From Pseudomonadota bacterium (GTDB lineage: Bacteria > Pseudomonadota > Gammaproteobacteria > Burkholderiales > Ferrovaceae): a stretch of DNA of 21,504 nt. Every line of letters begins with the position of its first letter. The first letter of the stretch is position 1. Position numbers and translations under genes: made by a program. The stretch is taken from NCBI GenBank assembly GCA_021811005.1, contig JAJZPY010000024.1, positions 1 through 21,504 on the forward strand. The letters run 5' to 3'. Positions 7,911-14,948 of this stretch are shown in pieces. The notes beneath the pieces are model-generated. The model was not told where the DNA came from. It saw nothing but the letters and a program-made list of their open reading frames with translations, and did no database searches.

Positions 7911-8708
7911 ATGGAAACCATTCGACCGGCTGCGGTGGCAGGGCTTTTCTACCCGGAAACGGGCAAGGAGCTGGGTCGTGCCGTGCGCACCCTGCTGGCC
8001 CACGCTCCGGCCAACTCCCTCGTGCCCAAGGCCTTGATCGCCCCCCATGCCGGTTATGAATACTCGGGGCCCATTGCCGCCACTGCCTATGCCTCGCTTG
8101 CCGCCCGGACGGCACGCATCCGGCGTGTGGTGCTGCTGGGGCCCTGTCACCGGGTGGCGGTGCGTGGCCTTGCCTTGCCGGCCGACGACGCCTTTGCCAC
8201 GCCCCTTGGCGTGGTGCCCCTGGACCATGAGGCCGTGCGGGCCATTGCCGACTTGCCCCAGGTGACGGTGAGCGTGGCTGCTCATGCACAGGAGCATGCC
8301 CTGGAAGTGCAATTGCCTTTCCTGCAGGTTCTGCTGGGGAATTTTTCCCTGGTGCCGTTGGCAGTGGGGCAGGCCACGGCAGAAGAGGTGGCTGAAGTGC
8401 TGGACCGGCTGTGGGGTGGCGAAGAGACGCTGGTGGTGGTGAGTTCGGACCTGTCGCATTACCTGCCCTATGCCAAGGCCCAGGTGATGGATCGGGCCAC
8501 GGCTCACGACATCCTGAGCCTGCATCCCCTGGATTCCTACGACCAAGCCTGCGGCGGCGCGCCCATCAATGGCCTGTTGCTGGTTGCGGCACGGCGGGGA
8601 CTGGAGCCCCATCTTCTGGACCTGCGCAATTCCGGGGACACTTCCGGAGACCATGGGCGGGTCGTGGGCTATGCCGCCTTTGCCTTTACGGAACCGGAGG
8701 GCCGGTGA
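7911..8708 (+). CDS. amrB: AmmeMemoRadiSam system protein B (MEMO1 family)
   Basis: The 265-residue protein belongs to the MEMO family, related in fold to nonheme-iron class III dioxygenases. Visible motifs are APHAGYEYSGP (H46), LLGPCHR (H80), AQEHALEVQLPFLQ, SSDLSHY (D180, H183) and ACGGAPINGLL (C214). H46, H80 and C214 sit where human MEMO1 has its metal-ligand residues H49, H81 and C244, so metal binding is likely. The biochemical role in bacteria is not settled. The start at 7911 begins right at the conserved IRPAAVAGLFYP; an upstream in-frame ATG at 7842 would overlap the pump gene. No clear ribosome site precedes 7911. It lies 37 bases after the pump and overlaps the next gene by four bases (GTGA). 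Confidence 0.92.
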   Translation: METIRPAAVAGLFYPETGKELGRAVRTLLAHAPANSLVPKALIAPHAGYEYSGPIAATAYASLAARTARIRRVVLLGPCHRVAVRGLALPADDAFATPLGVVPLDHEAVRAIADLPQVTVSVAAHAQEHALEVQLPFLQVLLGNFSLVPLAVGQATAEEVAEVLDRLWGGEETLVVVSSDLSHYLPYAKAQVMDRATAHDILSLHPLDSYDQACGGAPINGLLLVAARRGLEPHLLDLRNSGDTSGDHGRVVGYAAFAFTEPEGR

Positions 8709-9232
8709 ACGCAAGAAAGGAAATTTTGCAGGCCATCGCCCGTGCCGCCATTGGTCAGGCGCTGGGGGGCGGAGCGGCCGCAGATGAAAGCGCGCCGTGG
8801 CTCGCCGAGCCCGGTGCTTCCTTCGTGACCCTCACCCGCGCCGGACGCCTGCGCGGGTGCATTGGCACGCTGGAAGCCCATCAGCGGCTGCTGCTCGATG
8901 TCAAGCAGAATGCCTGCGGCGCCGCGTTCCGCGACCCTCGTTTTCCGGCGCTGTCGCACCGGGAGTTGGCGGATACCGACATTCACGTGTCCGTGCTGAC
9001 GCCACTCCAGCCCATGTCCTTTACGGACGAGGCCGATGTTCTGGCCCGTTTGCAACCGGGGGTGGACGGCCTGGTACTGGAATACGGTTTCCACCGAGCC
9101 ACCTTTCTGCCGCAGGTGTGGGAGCAACTGCCTGAACCGCTGCGTTTCCTGTCTCAGCTCAAGCGCAAGGCCGGGTTGCCCGAAGACTTCTGGGCCGAAG
9201 ACATTCGGCTCTCTCGTTACGAAATCCACTGA
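8705..9232 (+). CDS. amrA: AmmeMemoRadiSam system protein A (AMMECR1 domain)
   Basis: The 175-residue AMMECR1-domain protein carries the family hallmark LRGCIGTLEA (residues 49-58), followed by AAFRDPRFPALSHRE and the C-terminal block VWEQLPEPLRFLSQLKRKAGLP. AMMECR1 is widely conserved from archaea to humans, with no established reaction. The start is GTG 8705, chosen because GGAGG lies four bases upstream and the GTGA overlap couples it to the MEMO gene; no nearer upstream ATG makes sense. The stop is one base before the ATG of the radical SAM gene. The fixed trio implies a shared pathway. Confidence 0.9.
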   Translation: MNARKEILQAIARAAIGQALGGGAAADESAPWLAEPGASFVTLTRAGRLRGCIGTLEAHQRLLLDVKQNACGAAFRDPRFPALSHRELADTDIHVSVLTPLQPMSFTDEADVLARLQPGVDGLVLEYGFHRATFLPQVWEQLPEPLRFLSQLKRKAGLPEDFWAEDIRLSRYEIH

Positions 9233-9233
9233 C

Positions 9234-10349
9234 ATGAAAATCGAAACATGGGGTGAAGAGGCTGGGTTCACGGGAACGCCGGCACGCTACTGGCACCGCC
9301 TGGAAGATGGCCGTATCCAGTGTGACCTGTGCCCGCGCGACTGCAAGCTGCATGAAGGGCAGCGAGGCGCCTGTTTTGTGCGCGCGCGCGCGGGTGATGC
9401 CCTGGTGCTCACCACTTACGGGCGAAGCTCGGGATTTTGTGTTGATCCCATCGAGAAAAAACCGCTCAATCATTTTCTGCCCGGTTCGGGCATCCTGTCT
9501 TTCGGTACGGCCGGCTGCAATCTGGCCTGCAAGTTCTGCCAGAACTGGGACATTTCCAAGACGCGCGACTTTGACCGCCTGGCGGACCAGGCAAGCCCCG
9601 AAGCCATTGCCCGGACGGCGCAGGAACTGGGTTGCCGCAGCGTGGCATTCACCTACAACGATCCGGTGATTTTTGCCGAATACGCCATGGACGTGGCGGA
9701 TGCCTGCCACGAACGCGGGGTCCGCACCGTCGCCGTGACGGCAGGCTACATGAACGAGGAGCCCCGGCGCGATTTCTACGCGAAAATGGATGCCGCCAAC
9801 GTGGACCTCAAGGCGTTTACCGAAGCGTTCTATTACAAGCTCACCGGAGCGCATCTGCAGCCGGTGCTTGATACCCTGCGCTACATTCGACACGAAACTT
9901 CCACCTGGCTTGAAATCACCACGCTGCTCATTCCCGGGAAAAATGATTCACCTGCGGAAATTGCAGCCTTGTCCGAATGGGTGGCCAGGGAGCTGGGTCC
10001 GGATGTGCCACTTCATTTCACCGCATTTCATCCAGACTTCAAGATGACGGACATCCCGGCCACCCCGCTGGCAACGCTGGAAAACGCCCGACGCCTGGCG
10101 CGCGAGGCGGGTCTTCTGCATGTGTATACCGGCAATGTGCATGACGAAACCGGAGGAACCACCTGCTGCAGCCATTGTGAGCGTCCGCTCATCGTGCGCG
10201 ATTGGCACGACATCCGGCACTACCAAGTCACGGGGTCCGGCGCCTGTCCGCATTGCGGCACGAAGCTGGCCGGCCATTTCGGGGCTTTCGAGAAAATGTC
10301 GGGAATGCGTCGCTTTCCGGTGAAAGTGCGCGGCGAAGGCGCCCGCTGA
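9234..10349 (+). CDS. amrS: AmmeMemoRadiSam system radical SAM enzyme
   Basis: The 371-residue protein has the CxxxCxxC radical SAM cluster motif in GCNLACKFCQNW (C95, C99, C102). Further cysteines at the N-terminus (C30, C33, C37, C47, in CDLCPRDCKLHEGQRGAC) resemble those of pyruvate-formate-lyase-activating-like enzymes of this subfamily. The C-terminus carries paired CxxC motifs (SHC...PHCG), likely a zinc ribbon. The enzyme would cleave S-adenosylmethionine to form a 5'-deoxyadenosyl radical; the substrate is not known. ATG 9234 follows the AMMECR1 stop by one base. Its own stop directly abuts the stop of the convergent phosphoribosyltransferase gene, with no terminator visible between them. 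Confidence 0.92.
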   Translation: MKIETWGEEAGFTGTPARYWHRLEDGRIQCDLCPRDCKLHEGQRGACFVRARAGDALVLTTYGRSSGFCVDPIEKKPLNHFLPGSGILSFGTAGCNLACKFCQNWDISKTRDFDRLADQASPEAIARTAQELGCRSVAFTYNDPVIFAEYAMDVADACHERGVRTVAVTAGYMNEEPRRDFYAKMDAANVDLKAFTEAFYYKLTGAHLQPVLDTLRYIRHETSTWLEITTLLIPGKNDSPAEIAALSEWVARELGPDVPLHFTAFHPDFKMTDIPATPLATLENARRLAREAGLLHVYTGNVHDETGGTTCCSHCERPLIVRDWHDIRHYQVTGSGACPHCGTKLAGHFGAFEKMSGMRRFPVKVRGEGAR

Positions 10350-11009
10350 TCACTGGGGGGCGGCCTGCCTGAGCAGTTCCACCACCTCGTCGTCGCTCAC
10401 CTGGTTGAAGGTTTCGTAGAATTGCCCCACGGCATAGAAGCGGCTCGGGGCATGCAGGCAAACCACTTCGTCAGCCAGCGCTTCCACTTTGTGCAGGGCT
10501 TCTTCGGAGGCCACGGGAACGGCACACACAAGCTTTTCCGGCTTTTTTGCTCGCACCGCATGCAGGGCGGCAATCATGGTGGCGCCGGTGGCCAGGCCAT
10601 CATCCACCACGATCACCACCCGGCCGGCAGGGTCCTGCGGCTGGCGGGCTGGTGTATAGCGTGCGCGGCGTATTTTCATCAGTGCCATTTCTTCCGCTTT
10701 TTTTTCGGCAATGTAGCCGGGGTTGGCCATGAACCGGGTTTCGTTGGCCAGGTAAACCCAACCGGTTTCGTCCACGGCCCCCAAGGCAAACTCCGGATCG
10801 CCGGGTGCACACAACTTGCGCACCAGCACCACGTCCAGGTCTCCGCCCAGGGCGCGCGCCAGATGCACGCCCATGGGCACGGCGCCGCGCGGGATCGCGA
10901 GAATCAGCGGGTGCTGCTTGCGGTAGGGCGACAGCTTTTCAGCCAGGCGCTGTGCGGCATCCGTTCGGTCTTCAAAACGCATGAATGGTGCATTTTCGTA
11001 AGAAGTCAT
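10350..11009 (-). CDS. phosphoribosyltransferase-family protein
   Basis: The 219-residue protein has the type I phosphoribosyltransferase fold. The PRPP loop VVIVVDDGLATGAT lies at about 131-144, and an N-terminal LAIPRGAVPMGVHLA segment resembles the pyrophosphate loop region. Members of this branch are often annotated simply as phosphoribosyltransferase and lack a proven base substrate; they recur beside Hsp20 and other stress genes. The ATG at 11009 shares a base with the Hsp20 stop (TGATG), so it is probably translationally coupled as the last gene of the DUF2934-Hsp20-PRT operon. An alternative start is M10 (10982). Confidence 0.85.
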   Translation of the reverse strand: MTSYENAPFMRFEDRTDAAQRLAEKLSPYRKQHPLILAIPRGAVPMGVHLARALGGDLDVVLVRKLCAPGDPEFALGAVDETGWVYLANETRFMANPGYIAEKKAEEMALMKIRRARYTPARQPQDPAGRVVIVVDDGLATGATMIAALHAVRAKKPEKLVCAVPVASEEALHKVEALADEVVCLHAPSRFYAVGQFYETFNQVSDDEVVELLRQAAPQ

Positions 11010-11455
11010 CAGCCGATCTGCAGTTGCTTGGCGCCGGAGCCGGATTTTTTCGGGAGCGTGAGTACCAGGACGCCGCTCTCGTACTTGGCGGAAGCCTTGC
11101 TTTCATCCACTTCGCTGTCGAGTGTGAAGCTGCGGTAGGAAGATCCCTGGCAGCATTCGCGCCGGATGATTTTGTCATCCTTCTTTTCTTCGGTTTCCCG
11201 CTTGGATTCAGCACTGATGGAAATGCGGTTGCCCTCGATTTCCACCTTGATGTCTTCCTTCTTCACGCCGGGGACTTCGGCGCGCACGGTATAAGCATCC
11301 TTGCCTTCGCTCAGGTCTATCTTGATTTGCGGCGGTGCTTCCCCGTCGCCTGCAAAAGGCTGGACCCAGAATCCTTTCAGCCAGTCATCTCCAAAAAAAG
11401 GGTCGAACCGGCTCAGGCGGGTTAAAAACGGATCTCGTCGGATCAGGTTTGCCAT
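11009..11455 (-). CDS. Hsp20/alpha-crystallin small heat-shock protein
   Basis: The 148-residue protein has an alpha-crystallin domain at about 42-140: a first strand IKIDLSEGKDAYTVRAEVPGV, then KKEDIKVEIEGNRISISAE, and the closing GVLVLTLPKK motif. Small heat-shock proteins hold unfolding proteins in a refoldable state without ATP and form large cytoplasmic oligomers. An AGGAG site lies upstream of ATG 11455. It follows the DUF2934 gene by 29 bases and is coupled to the phosphoribosyltransferase downstream. The extended C-terminal tail lacks a clear IxI oligomerisation motif; KQLQIG is the nearest thing. Confidence 0.93.
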   Translation of the reverse strand: MANLIRRDPFLTRLSRFDPFFGDDWLKGFWVQPFAGDGEAPPQIKIDLSEGKDAYTVRAEVPGVKKEDIKVEIEGNRISISAESKRETEEKKDDKIIRRECCQGSSYRSFTLDSEVDESKASAKYESGVLVLTLPKKSGSGAKQLQIG

Positions 11456-11484
11456 GGTAAGCGCTCCTTTGGATGGGTTTTGAG

Positions 11485-11712
11485 TCAGTGAAGTTCGCTG
11501 TTGAGCCGGGCGTCCACTTCGGCTTCGGCCTCAAGCCAGTCGACAACGGGATCGCCGCCCTGGAATCCGCGGCGCTCGGCGCGGAAATACGCGGCCACGG
11601 CGATGCGATGCTCCCGGTCTTCGGTATTTCCCGAGCAATGGGCTGGGGGCAGCGGGGCGGTAACAGCCGGCTTGGCCTTTTTCTTGAGGGTGATGGCGGC
11701 AGTGCGTGACAT
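11485..11712 (-). CDS. DUF2934 family small protein
   Basis: This 75-residue protein has a basic, Ala/Lys/Pro-rich N-terminus (about 1-25) and the DUF2934 core RIAVAAYFRAERRGFQGGDPVVDWLEAEAEVD (in two parts: 36-50 and 51-67). The function of this domain is unknown; it is common in bacterial stress and desiccation contexts. The start at 11712 is preceded by AAGGAG; a longer reading to 11763 lacks such a site. It is the first gene of the operon with Hsp20 and the phosphoribosyltransferase. Confidence 0.8.
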   Translation of the reverse strand: MSRTAAITLKKKAKPAVTAPLPPAHCSGNTEDREHRIAVAAYFRAERRGFQGGDPVVDWLEAEAEVDARLNSELH

Positions 11713-11757
11713 GGGATGCTCCTTGCGCGAAAGATTTCGCCAGCTAGAGTCTAGGAA

Positions 11758-11764
11758 TTTCAAG
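11758..11764 (-). promoter_or_regulatory. possible sigma-32-type -35 element (CTTGAAA)
   Basis: On the minus strand CTTGAAA matches the heat-shock sigma factor -35 consensus, 45 bases upstream of the DUF2934-Hsp20 operon. The expected -10 (CCCCAT-like) about 13-14 bases downstream is poor. A palindrome, CTAGA-G-TCTAG (11744-11754), sits between this element and the -10 region. It is suggestive because the operon encodes Hsp20, but weak. Confidence 0.25.
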
Positions 11765-11783
11765 GATAGGAAACTGTTTCAAA

Positions 11784-11811
11784 TTGAAAAATACGTTTGA
11801 ATCCGTATAAG
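11784..11811 (+). promoter_or_regulatory. sigma-70-type promoter for the BCAM0308-family gene, with overlapping palindromes
   Basis: TTGAAA (11784-11789) and TATAAG (11806-11811) are separated by 16 bases; each matches five of six consensus positions. Transcription would begin near 11818, leaving a leader of about 110 bases. Two palindromes overlap it: TTTCAA-A-TTGAAA (11777-11789) covers the -35, and ATACG-N8-CGTAT (11791-11808) spans spacer and -10. A third CGTATA copy lies at 11820-11825. This looks like a regulated promoter. The regulator is unknown. Confidence 0.55.
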
Positions 11812-11931
11812 TAGTTACACGTATATTTCCTGAAAGTCCTTGGCAAACCTGGGATTAGGTGTTTGCACGTAGTGTCCGGAGGAAAGGGAACTGCTATCGT
11901 ACAAATCGTATCTTCAAGGATGGTCGCCACC

Positions 11932-12441
11932 ATGAAAACAGCCCATGTCCCTTCCGGATTTCACCCTGTCCAGCACGAACGGATCATTGAAGAACTGGTG
12001 CATGACGCCTACAAATTGCGGGGAAAGTTGCACGAGCCCACCATTTGCCCTTCCTGTGGCGCGGTATTCCGGCAAGGGCGCTGGCAGTGGCTTGATGTGG
12101 TGTCGCTTGAGGCAGCCCACGAGCACCTTTGCCCCGCCTGCCTGCGTATGCAGGACCATTTCCCTGCGGGCTATGTGTTCATCGCCGGCGCCTTCGCCGC
12201 CTCGCACCGGAACGAAATCCTCCAGCTCATCCACAACGAGGAAGCGCGCCAGAAGGCCGAACACCCCCTCAAACGCGTCATGGCCATCAAGTCGGAGGAG
12301 GGCGGCGTGCTGGTCACCACCACGGATATCCATCTGGCACGGGGCATTGGCGAGGCGCTGCACCGGGCCTATCAGGGCAAGCTTGAATTTCACTACAACC
12401 CCGAGCAGTTGTTGCTTCGGGTTCGATGGGACCGAGAGTGA
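11932..12441 (+). CDS. BCAM0308-family zinc-binding protein
   Basis: From ATG 11932 the protein has 169 residues. Two CxxC pairs, CPSC (C39, C42) and CPAC (C67, C70), suggest one bound zinc. Between them lies GRWQWLDVV, and after them the block AEHPLKRVMAI and VTTTDIHLARGIGEALHRAY. I recognise this arrangement as the BCAM0308 family, found mostly in proteobacteria and without a proven function. AAGGA lies 11 bases before 11932, rather far; in-frame starts at 11920 (ATG) and 11863 (TTG) are possible. A strong GGAGGAAAGGG at about 11877-11887 has no normal start codon behind it. The gene is divergent from the Hsp20 operon, which hints at a stress role. Confidence 0.75.
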   Translation: MKTAHVPSGFHPVQHERIIEELVHDAYKLRGKLHEPTICPSCGAVFRQGRWQWLDVVSLEAAHEHLCPACLRMQDHFPAGYVFIAGAFAASHRNEILQLIHNEEARQKAEHPLKRVMAIKSEEGGVLVTTTDIHLARGIGEALHRAYQGKLEFHYNPEQLLLRVRWDRE

Positions 12442-12442
12442 T

Positions 12443-13318
12443 TCAGTCGTGCCAGAAAGGCGGGGCGTCCCTGACCGCTTTCAGCGCAGGATCCAGACGC
12501 GCTTTCGCGCTCTGGAAATCTTCATTCAGTCGTTTGTGCAGGGTTGGACGCAGCGGGGCAATTTCCGGGAATTCACTGGCCAGCAGGCCAAGCTGTTGCG
12601 CGGAAGCATGCCGGTCAATCAAGTTCCCCAGGACATTCTGGGCCCCCATCAGGTGGGCCAAGTAGTCATGCACGGGTTTGCGCGGGTAGAGCGGGCTGAA
12701 AAATTCGATGGCATAACGTAACTCCTTGATGCGCTTGCGCAAAGTGTGCTGGTGGCGCAGGCCTCCCTTGCGCTTTGCGAGTTTTTCGACCTGGCGCTGC
12801 AGCCGGTGCAGCGCCTGATCGGCAAATGCGCGCAGACTCAGCGATGGCGGCGGTTCCGGCAGGGGCAGGCGCAAGGCTTCAAAGAGCGAAGGCAACAGCT
12901 GTGCACCCGTCGGGTCATGCAGCATTTTGACCAGCGCATGGCAATGGCGGGAGCGGGATTGTGCGCAAGCGCCCGCAAGGAGCTTCGCGTGCGCTTTGGG
13001 AAGGCGCGCGAGCAGCGAGTCGCCCAGAACGTCCAGATCGCGGATCTGTCCCAGGTGGCAGGCGATTTTTCTTGTGGTGCGTATCAAAGGGCGCCAGCCT
13101 CTGTCGTCTGCCAGCGGGGCAAAGGCTTTCCTGGCTGTACGAAGCCGTCGCAGGGCCACCCGGGCCTGGTGCACGCGATGCGGGTCGCACAGCCCTTCCT
13201 GCAGCAAGGTCATGTGCGTGCCCAGGCGGGAGGCGCAATCCCACAGCACGGCATGGAAGGCCTGGTAAGGCGAATCGTTTTTTTCGAAGACAGCCATGCT
13301 GCCTTTTCCTCGCTGCAT
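12443..13318 (-). CDS. CHAD domain protein
   Basis: The 291-residue helical protein is rich in His, Arg and Lys. CHAD features are VHQARVALRRLRTARKAF near residue 50, RDLDVLGDSLLARLP near 92, and LRKRIKELRYAIEFF in the second half. These conserved basic residues line a positively charged pore, and CHAD proteins are known to bind polyphosphate and localise to polyphosphate granules. There is no attached CYTH domain. The start at 13318 directly follows the MarC stop (TGAATG); ATG 13297, behind GAGGAAAAGG, is an equally good choice. The gene ends one base from the stop of the convergent BCAM0308 gene. Confidence 0.85.
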   Translation of the reverse strand: MQRGKGSMAVFEKNDSPYQAFHAVLWDCASRLGTHMTLLQEGLCDPHRVHQARVALRRLRTARKAFAPLADDRGWRPLIRTTRKIACHLGQIRDLDVLGDSLLARLPKAHAKLLAGACAQSRSRHCHALVKMLHDPTGAQLLPSLFEALRLPLPEPPPSLSLRAFADQALHRLQRQVEKLAKRKGGLRHQHTLRKRIKELRYAIEFFSPLYPRKPVHDYLAHLMGAQNVLGNLIDRHASAQQLGLLASEFPEIAPLRPTLHKRLNEDFQSAKARLDPALKAVRDAPPFWHD

Positions 13319-13960
13319 TCAGCTCCCGCTTTTGAGGCCGGGCAGGAATTCCAGCAGTCCGCTCATGAAAATCTCCACGGCCACCGCGGCCAGCAACAGC
13401 CCCATCAAGCGTGTGGCAATGTTCACGCCGGTTTCCCCCAGCCAGCGACTGGCGGGAGCAGCCAGTCGCAAGATGATCCACGTGAGCAGTGCCACCAGGA
13501 GGCAGCATACGACGATGGCTCCCAAGTGAGCTGCGGAAGGTTTGGCTGTGGCATAAATGATCGTGGTGGAAATGGCGCCGGGCCCGGACAGCAATGGGAT
13601 GGCGAGCGGCACCACGGCGATGTTCTCCTTGCGCTCGGCTTCCCGCACTTCTTCCGGCGTCTGGCTTTCACGGCTGGGCAGGGCATGCATCATGGAAATC
13701 GCCGTCAGCATGATGAGAATGGCCCCCCCCACCTTGAATGAGGCGATCGTGATGCCGAACAGGGCCAGGACCGGTTCTCCCACCAAGGCTGACAAGACCA
13801 GCACGATGGCAACGGACATGCTGGCAACGCGCGCAATCTGCATGCGCTCGCGCACTGAGTAGCGGGCAGTCATGCTGAGGAACGTGGGGACGGAACTGAT
13901 GGGGTTGACGATCACCATGAGGGCCACGAAGATTTTGGCGTATTCGACGAAATGCAGCAT
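13319..13960 (-). CDS. MarC family integral membrane protein
   Basis: The 213-residue protein has about six membrane helices and the family motifs VNPISSVPTFLSMT near the N-terminus and PLAIPLLSGPGAISTTI in the middle. MarC proteins (also called UPF0056) are inner membrane proteins of unknown transport function; the old link to multiple antibiotic resistance was not upheld. GGGAG precedes ATG 13960. It lies 16 bases after the dehalogenase gene and abuts the CHAD gene, so the three probably form one operon. Confidence 0.9.
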   Translation of the reverse strand: MLHFVEYAKIFVALMVIVNPISSVPTFLSMTARYSVRERMQIARVASMSVAIVLVLSALVGEPVLALFGITIASFKVGGAILIMLTAISMMHALPSRESQTPEEVREAERKENIAVVPLAIPLLSGPGAISTTIIYATAKPSAAHLGAIVVCCLLVALLTWIILRLAAPASRWLGETGVNIATRLMGLLLAAVAVEIFMSGLLEFLPGLKSGS

Positions 13961-13976
13961 GCGGCAGTCTCTCCCT

Positions 13977-14675
13977 TCAGGACAGGGCTTGTTTTCGCTT
14001 TTCGAATTCGGGAATCTCTCGCGCCAGCTCGGTCAGTTCGCGCACGGTCAGGGAAGGTTCAATGCCCCAGGGGTCGAATACCGCATCCGGGCTGCGCCTT
14101 ACCCAGGCGCTGTTGAGACCGGTAGACATGGCGCCGATCAGATCGAAAGGGTTGCCGGATATGAGCCAGGCGCTGTTCCCCGTGGCGCCGGTTTTTCTCA
14201 GGAAATGGGCGTAGACGGCGGGATCAGGCTTGAAGGAGCGGATGTCGTCCACGCTGATCACCCCCAGGAAAAAATGGAGCAGCCCTGCGTGCTCCAGCAG
14301 TCGTTCCACGGTCTCGGCCGTCCCGTTGGAAAAGGCGTACATGCGGAAATTGCCGTATTGAAGCAGGCTTAAGCCCGCCGCAGCATCTTCGAAAGGAGGA
14401 AGGCTGCGGTAGGTTTTCAGGAGCAGCGCTTTCTGGGTTTCATCGAGCGGCACGCGGAAGGCGCTGCAGGTGTAATCGAGCGCTTGACGGACGCATACCG
14501 CAAAACTGTCGTAGTGGCGCATCAGGCCGCGCCGGAAGGAATATTCGAGCTGCTTGTCTCGCCAGGCTTTGGAAAAAGCAGCTGCCTGTTCTCCCACAAG
14601 ACCTGTGAGGGCTTCCACCACGCCATTGGTGTCGATCAGGGTCCCGTACACATCAAAGCCAAGGGTTGTACTCAT
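13977..14675 (-). CDS. haloacid dehalogenase type II (L-2-haloacid dehalogenase family)
   Basis: The 232-residue HAD-superfamily protein starts at ATG 14675; longer readings lack coding character. Residues D8, T12, R39, S116, K149, Y155, S173, N175 and D178 fall exactly two positions before the known catalytic set of L-DEX YL (Asp10, Thr14, Arg41, Ser118, Lys151, Tyr157, Ser175, Asn177, Asp180). In that enzyme the aspartate attacks the carbon bearing the halogen, releasing halide and giving a D-2-hydroxy acid. The match makes real dehalogenase activity plausible, although family members may act on other small acids. It is the first gene of the operon with MarC and CHAD genes. Confidence 0.87.
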   Translation of the reverse strand: MSTTLGFDVYGTLIDTNGVVEALTGLVGEQAAAFSKAWRDKQLEYSFRRGLMRHYDSFAVCVRQALDYTCSAFRVPLDETQKALLLKTYRSLPPFEDAAAGLSLLQYGNFRMYAFSNGTAETVERLLEHAGLLHFFLGVISVDDIRSFKPDPAVYAHFLRKTGATGNSAWLISGNPFDLIGAMSTGLNSAWVRRSPDAVFDPWGIEPSLTVRELTELAREIPEFEKRKQALS

Positions 14676-14712
14676 GTCGGTTCTCGCGAGTATTGGGCCG
14701 GCTGATGAGGGC

Positions 14713-14742
14713 ATTGTAGGCATAAAACTGATACAGTGACAC
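14713..14742 (-). promoter_or_regulatory. candidate sigma-70 promoter of the dehalogenase-MarC-CHAD operon
   Basis: On the minus strand GTGTCA (14742-14737, four of six) and TACAAT (14718-14713, five of six) are 18 bases apart. A start near 14706 would leave a leader of about 30 bases before ATG 14675. Confidence 0.45.
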
Positions 14743-14764
14743 GAAAAATCCAGAGGAAAATGCG

Positions 14765-14913
14765 GTGCTGGATCTCTACATCGGCAACAAGAATTATTCG
14801 TCGTGGTCGTTGCGCATCCGGTCATGAAGGAATGGCGTGAGGCGGGCATCCGGGAATCGGAAGCCCACGCCCATTTCGACGTTGTGGCCCAGGAGTACGG
14901 CGGCCCGCGCTGA
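14765..14913 (+). pseudogene. glutathione S-transferase remnant with the central part deleted
   Basis: GTG 14765, after AGAGGAAA, opens a frame reading VLDLYIGNKNYSSWSLRI, the well-known N-terminus of a glutathione S-transferase family; it hits a stop at 14825-14827. In another frame, from about 14815, HPVMKEWREAG and then a helix ending EYGGPR at TGA 14911-14913 resemble the C-terminal helix of the same family. Intact members have over 200 residues, so most of the gene, including the rest of the thioredoxin fold and the helical domain, is missing. The deletion junction lies near 14812-14820 and is out of frame. The ribosome site survives, so a peptide of about 20 residues could still be made, without likely function. 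Confidence 0.75.
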
Positions 14914-14923
14914 AGGCGTCTCA

Positions 14924-14941
14924 GTCGGCCAGCAGGCCGAC
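14924..14941. terminator. perfect 7-bp hairpin between the GST remnant and the PaiB-like gene
   Basis: GTCGGCC, a 4-base AGCA loop, and GGCCGAC form a perfect GC-rich stem in the space between two convergent reading frames. It lies 8 bases beyond the PaiB-like stop and 11 beyond the remnant stop. No run of T follows on either strand, so it is not a classical intrinsic terminator. Confidence 0.4.
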
Positions 14942-14948
14942 CCACCGC

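Noticed and set aside
12746..13741. Plus-strand reading frame of 331 codons opposite the CHAD and MarC genes
   Set aside because: The minus-strand CHAD and MarC proteins have clear family motifs and ribosome sites; this frame spans both and has none.
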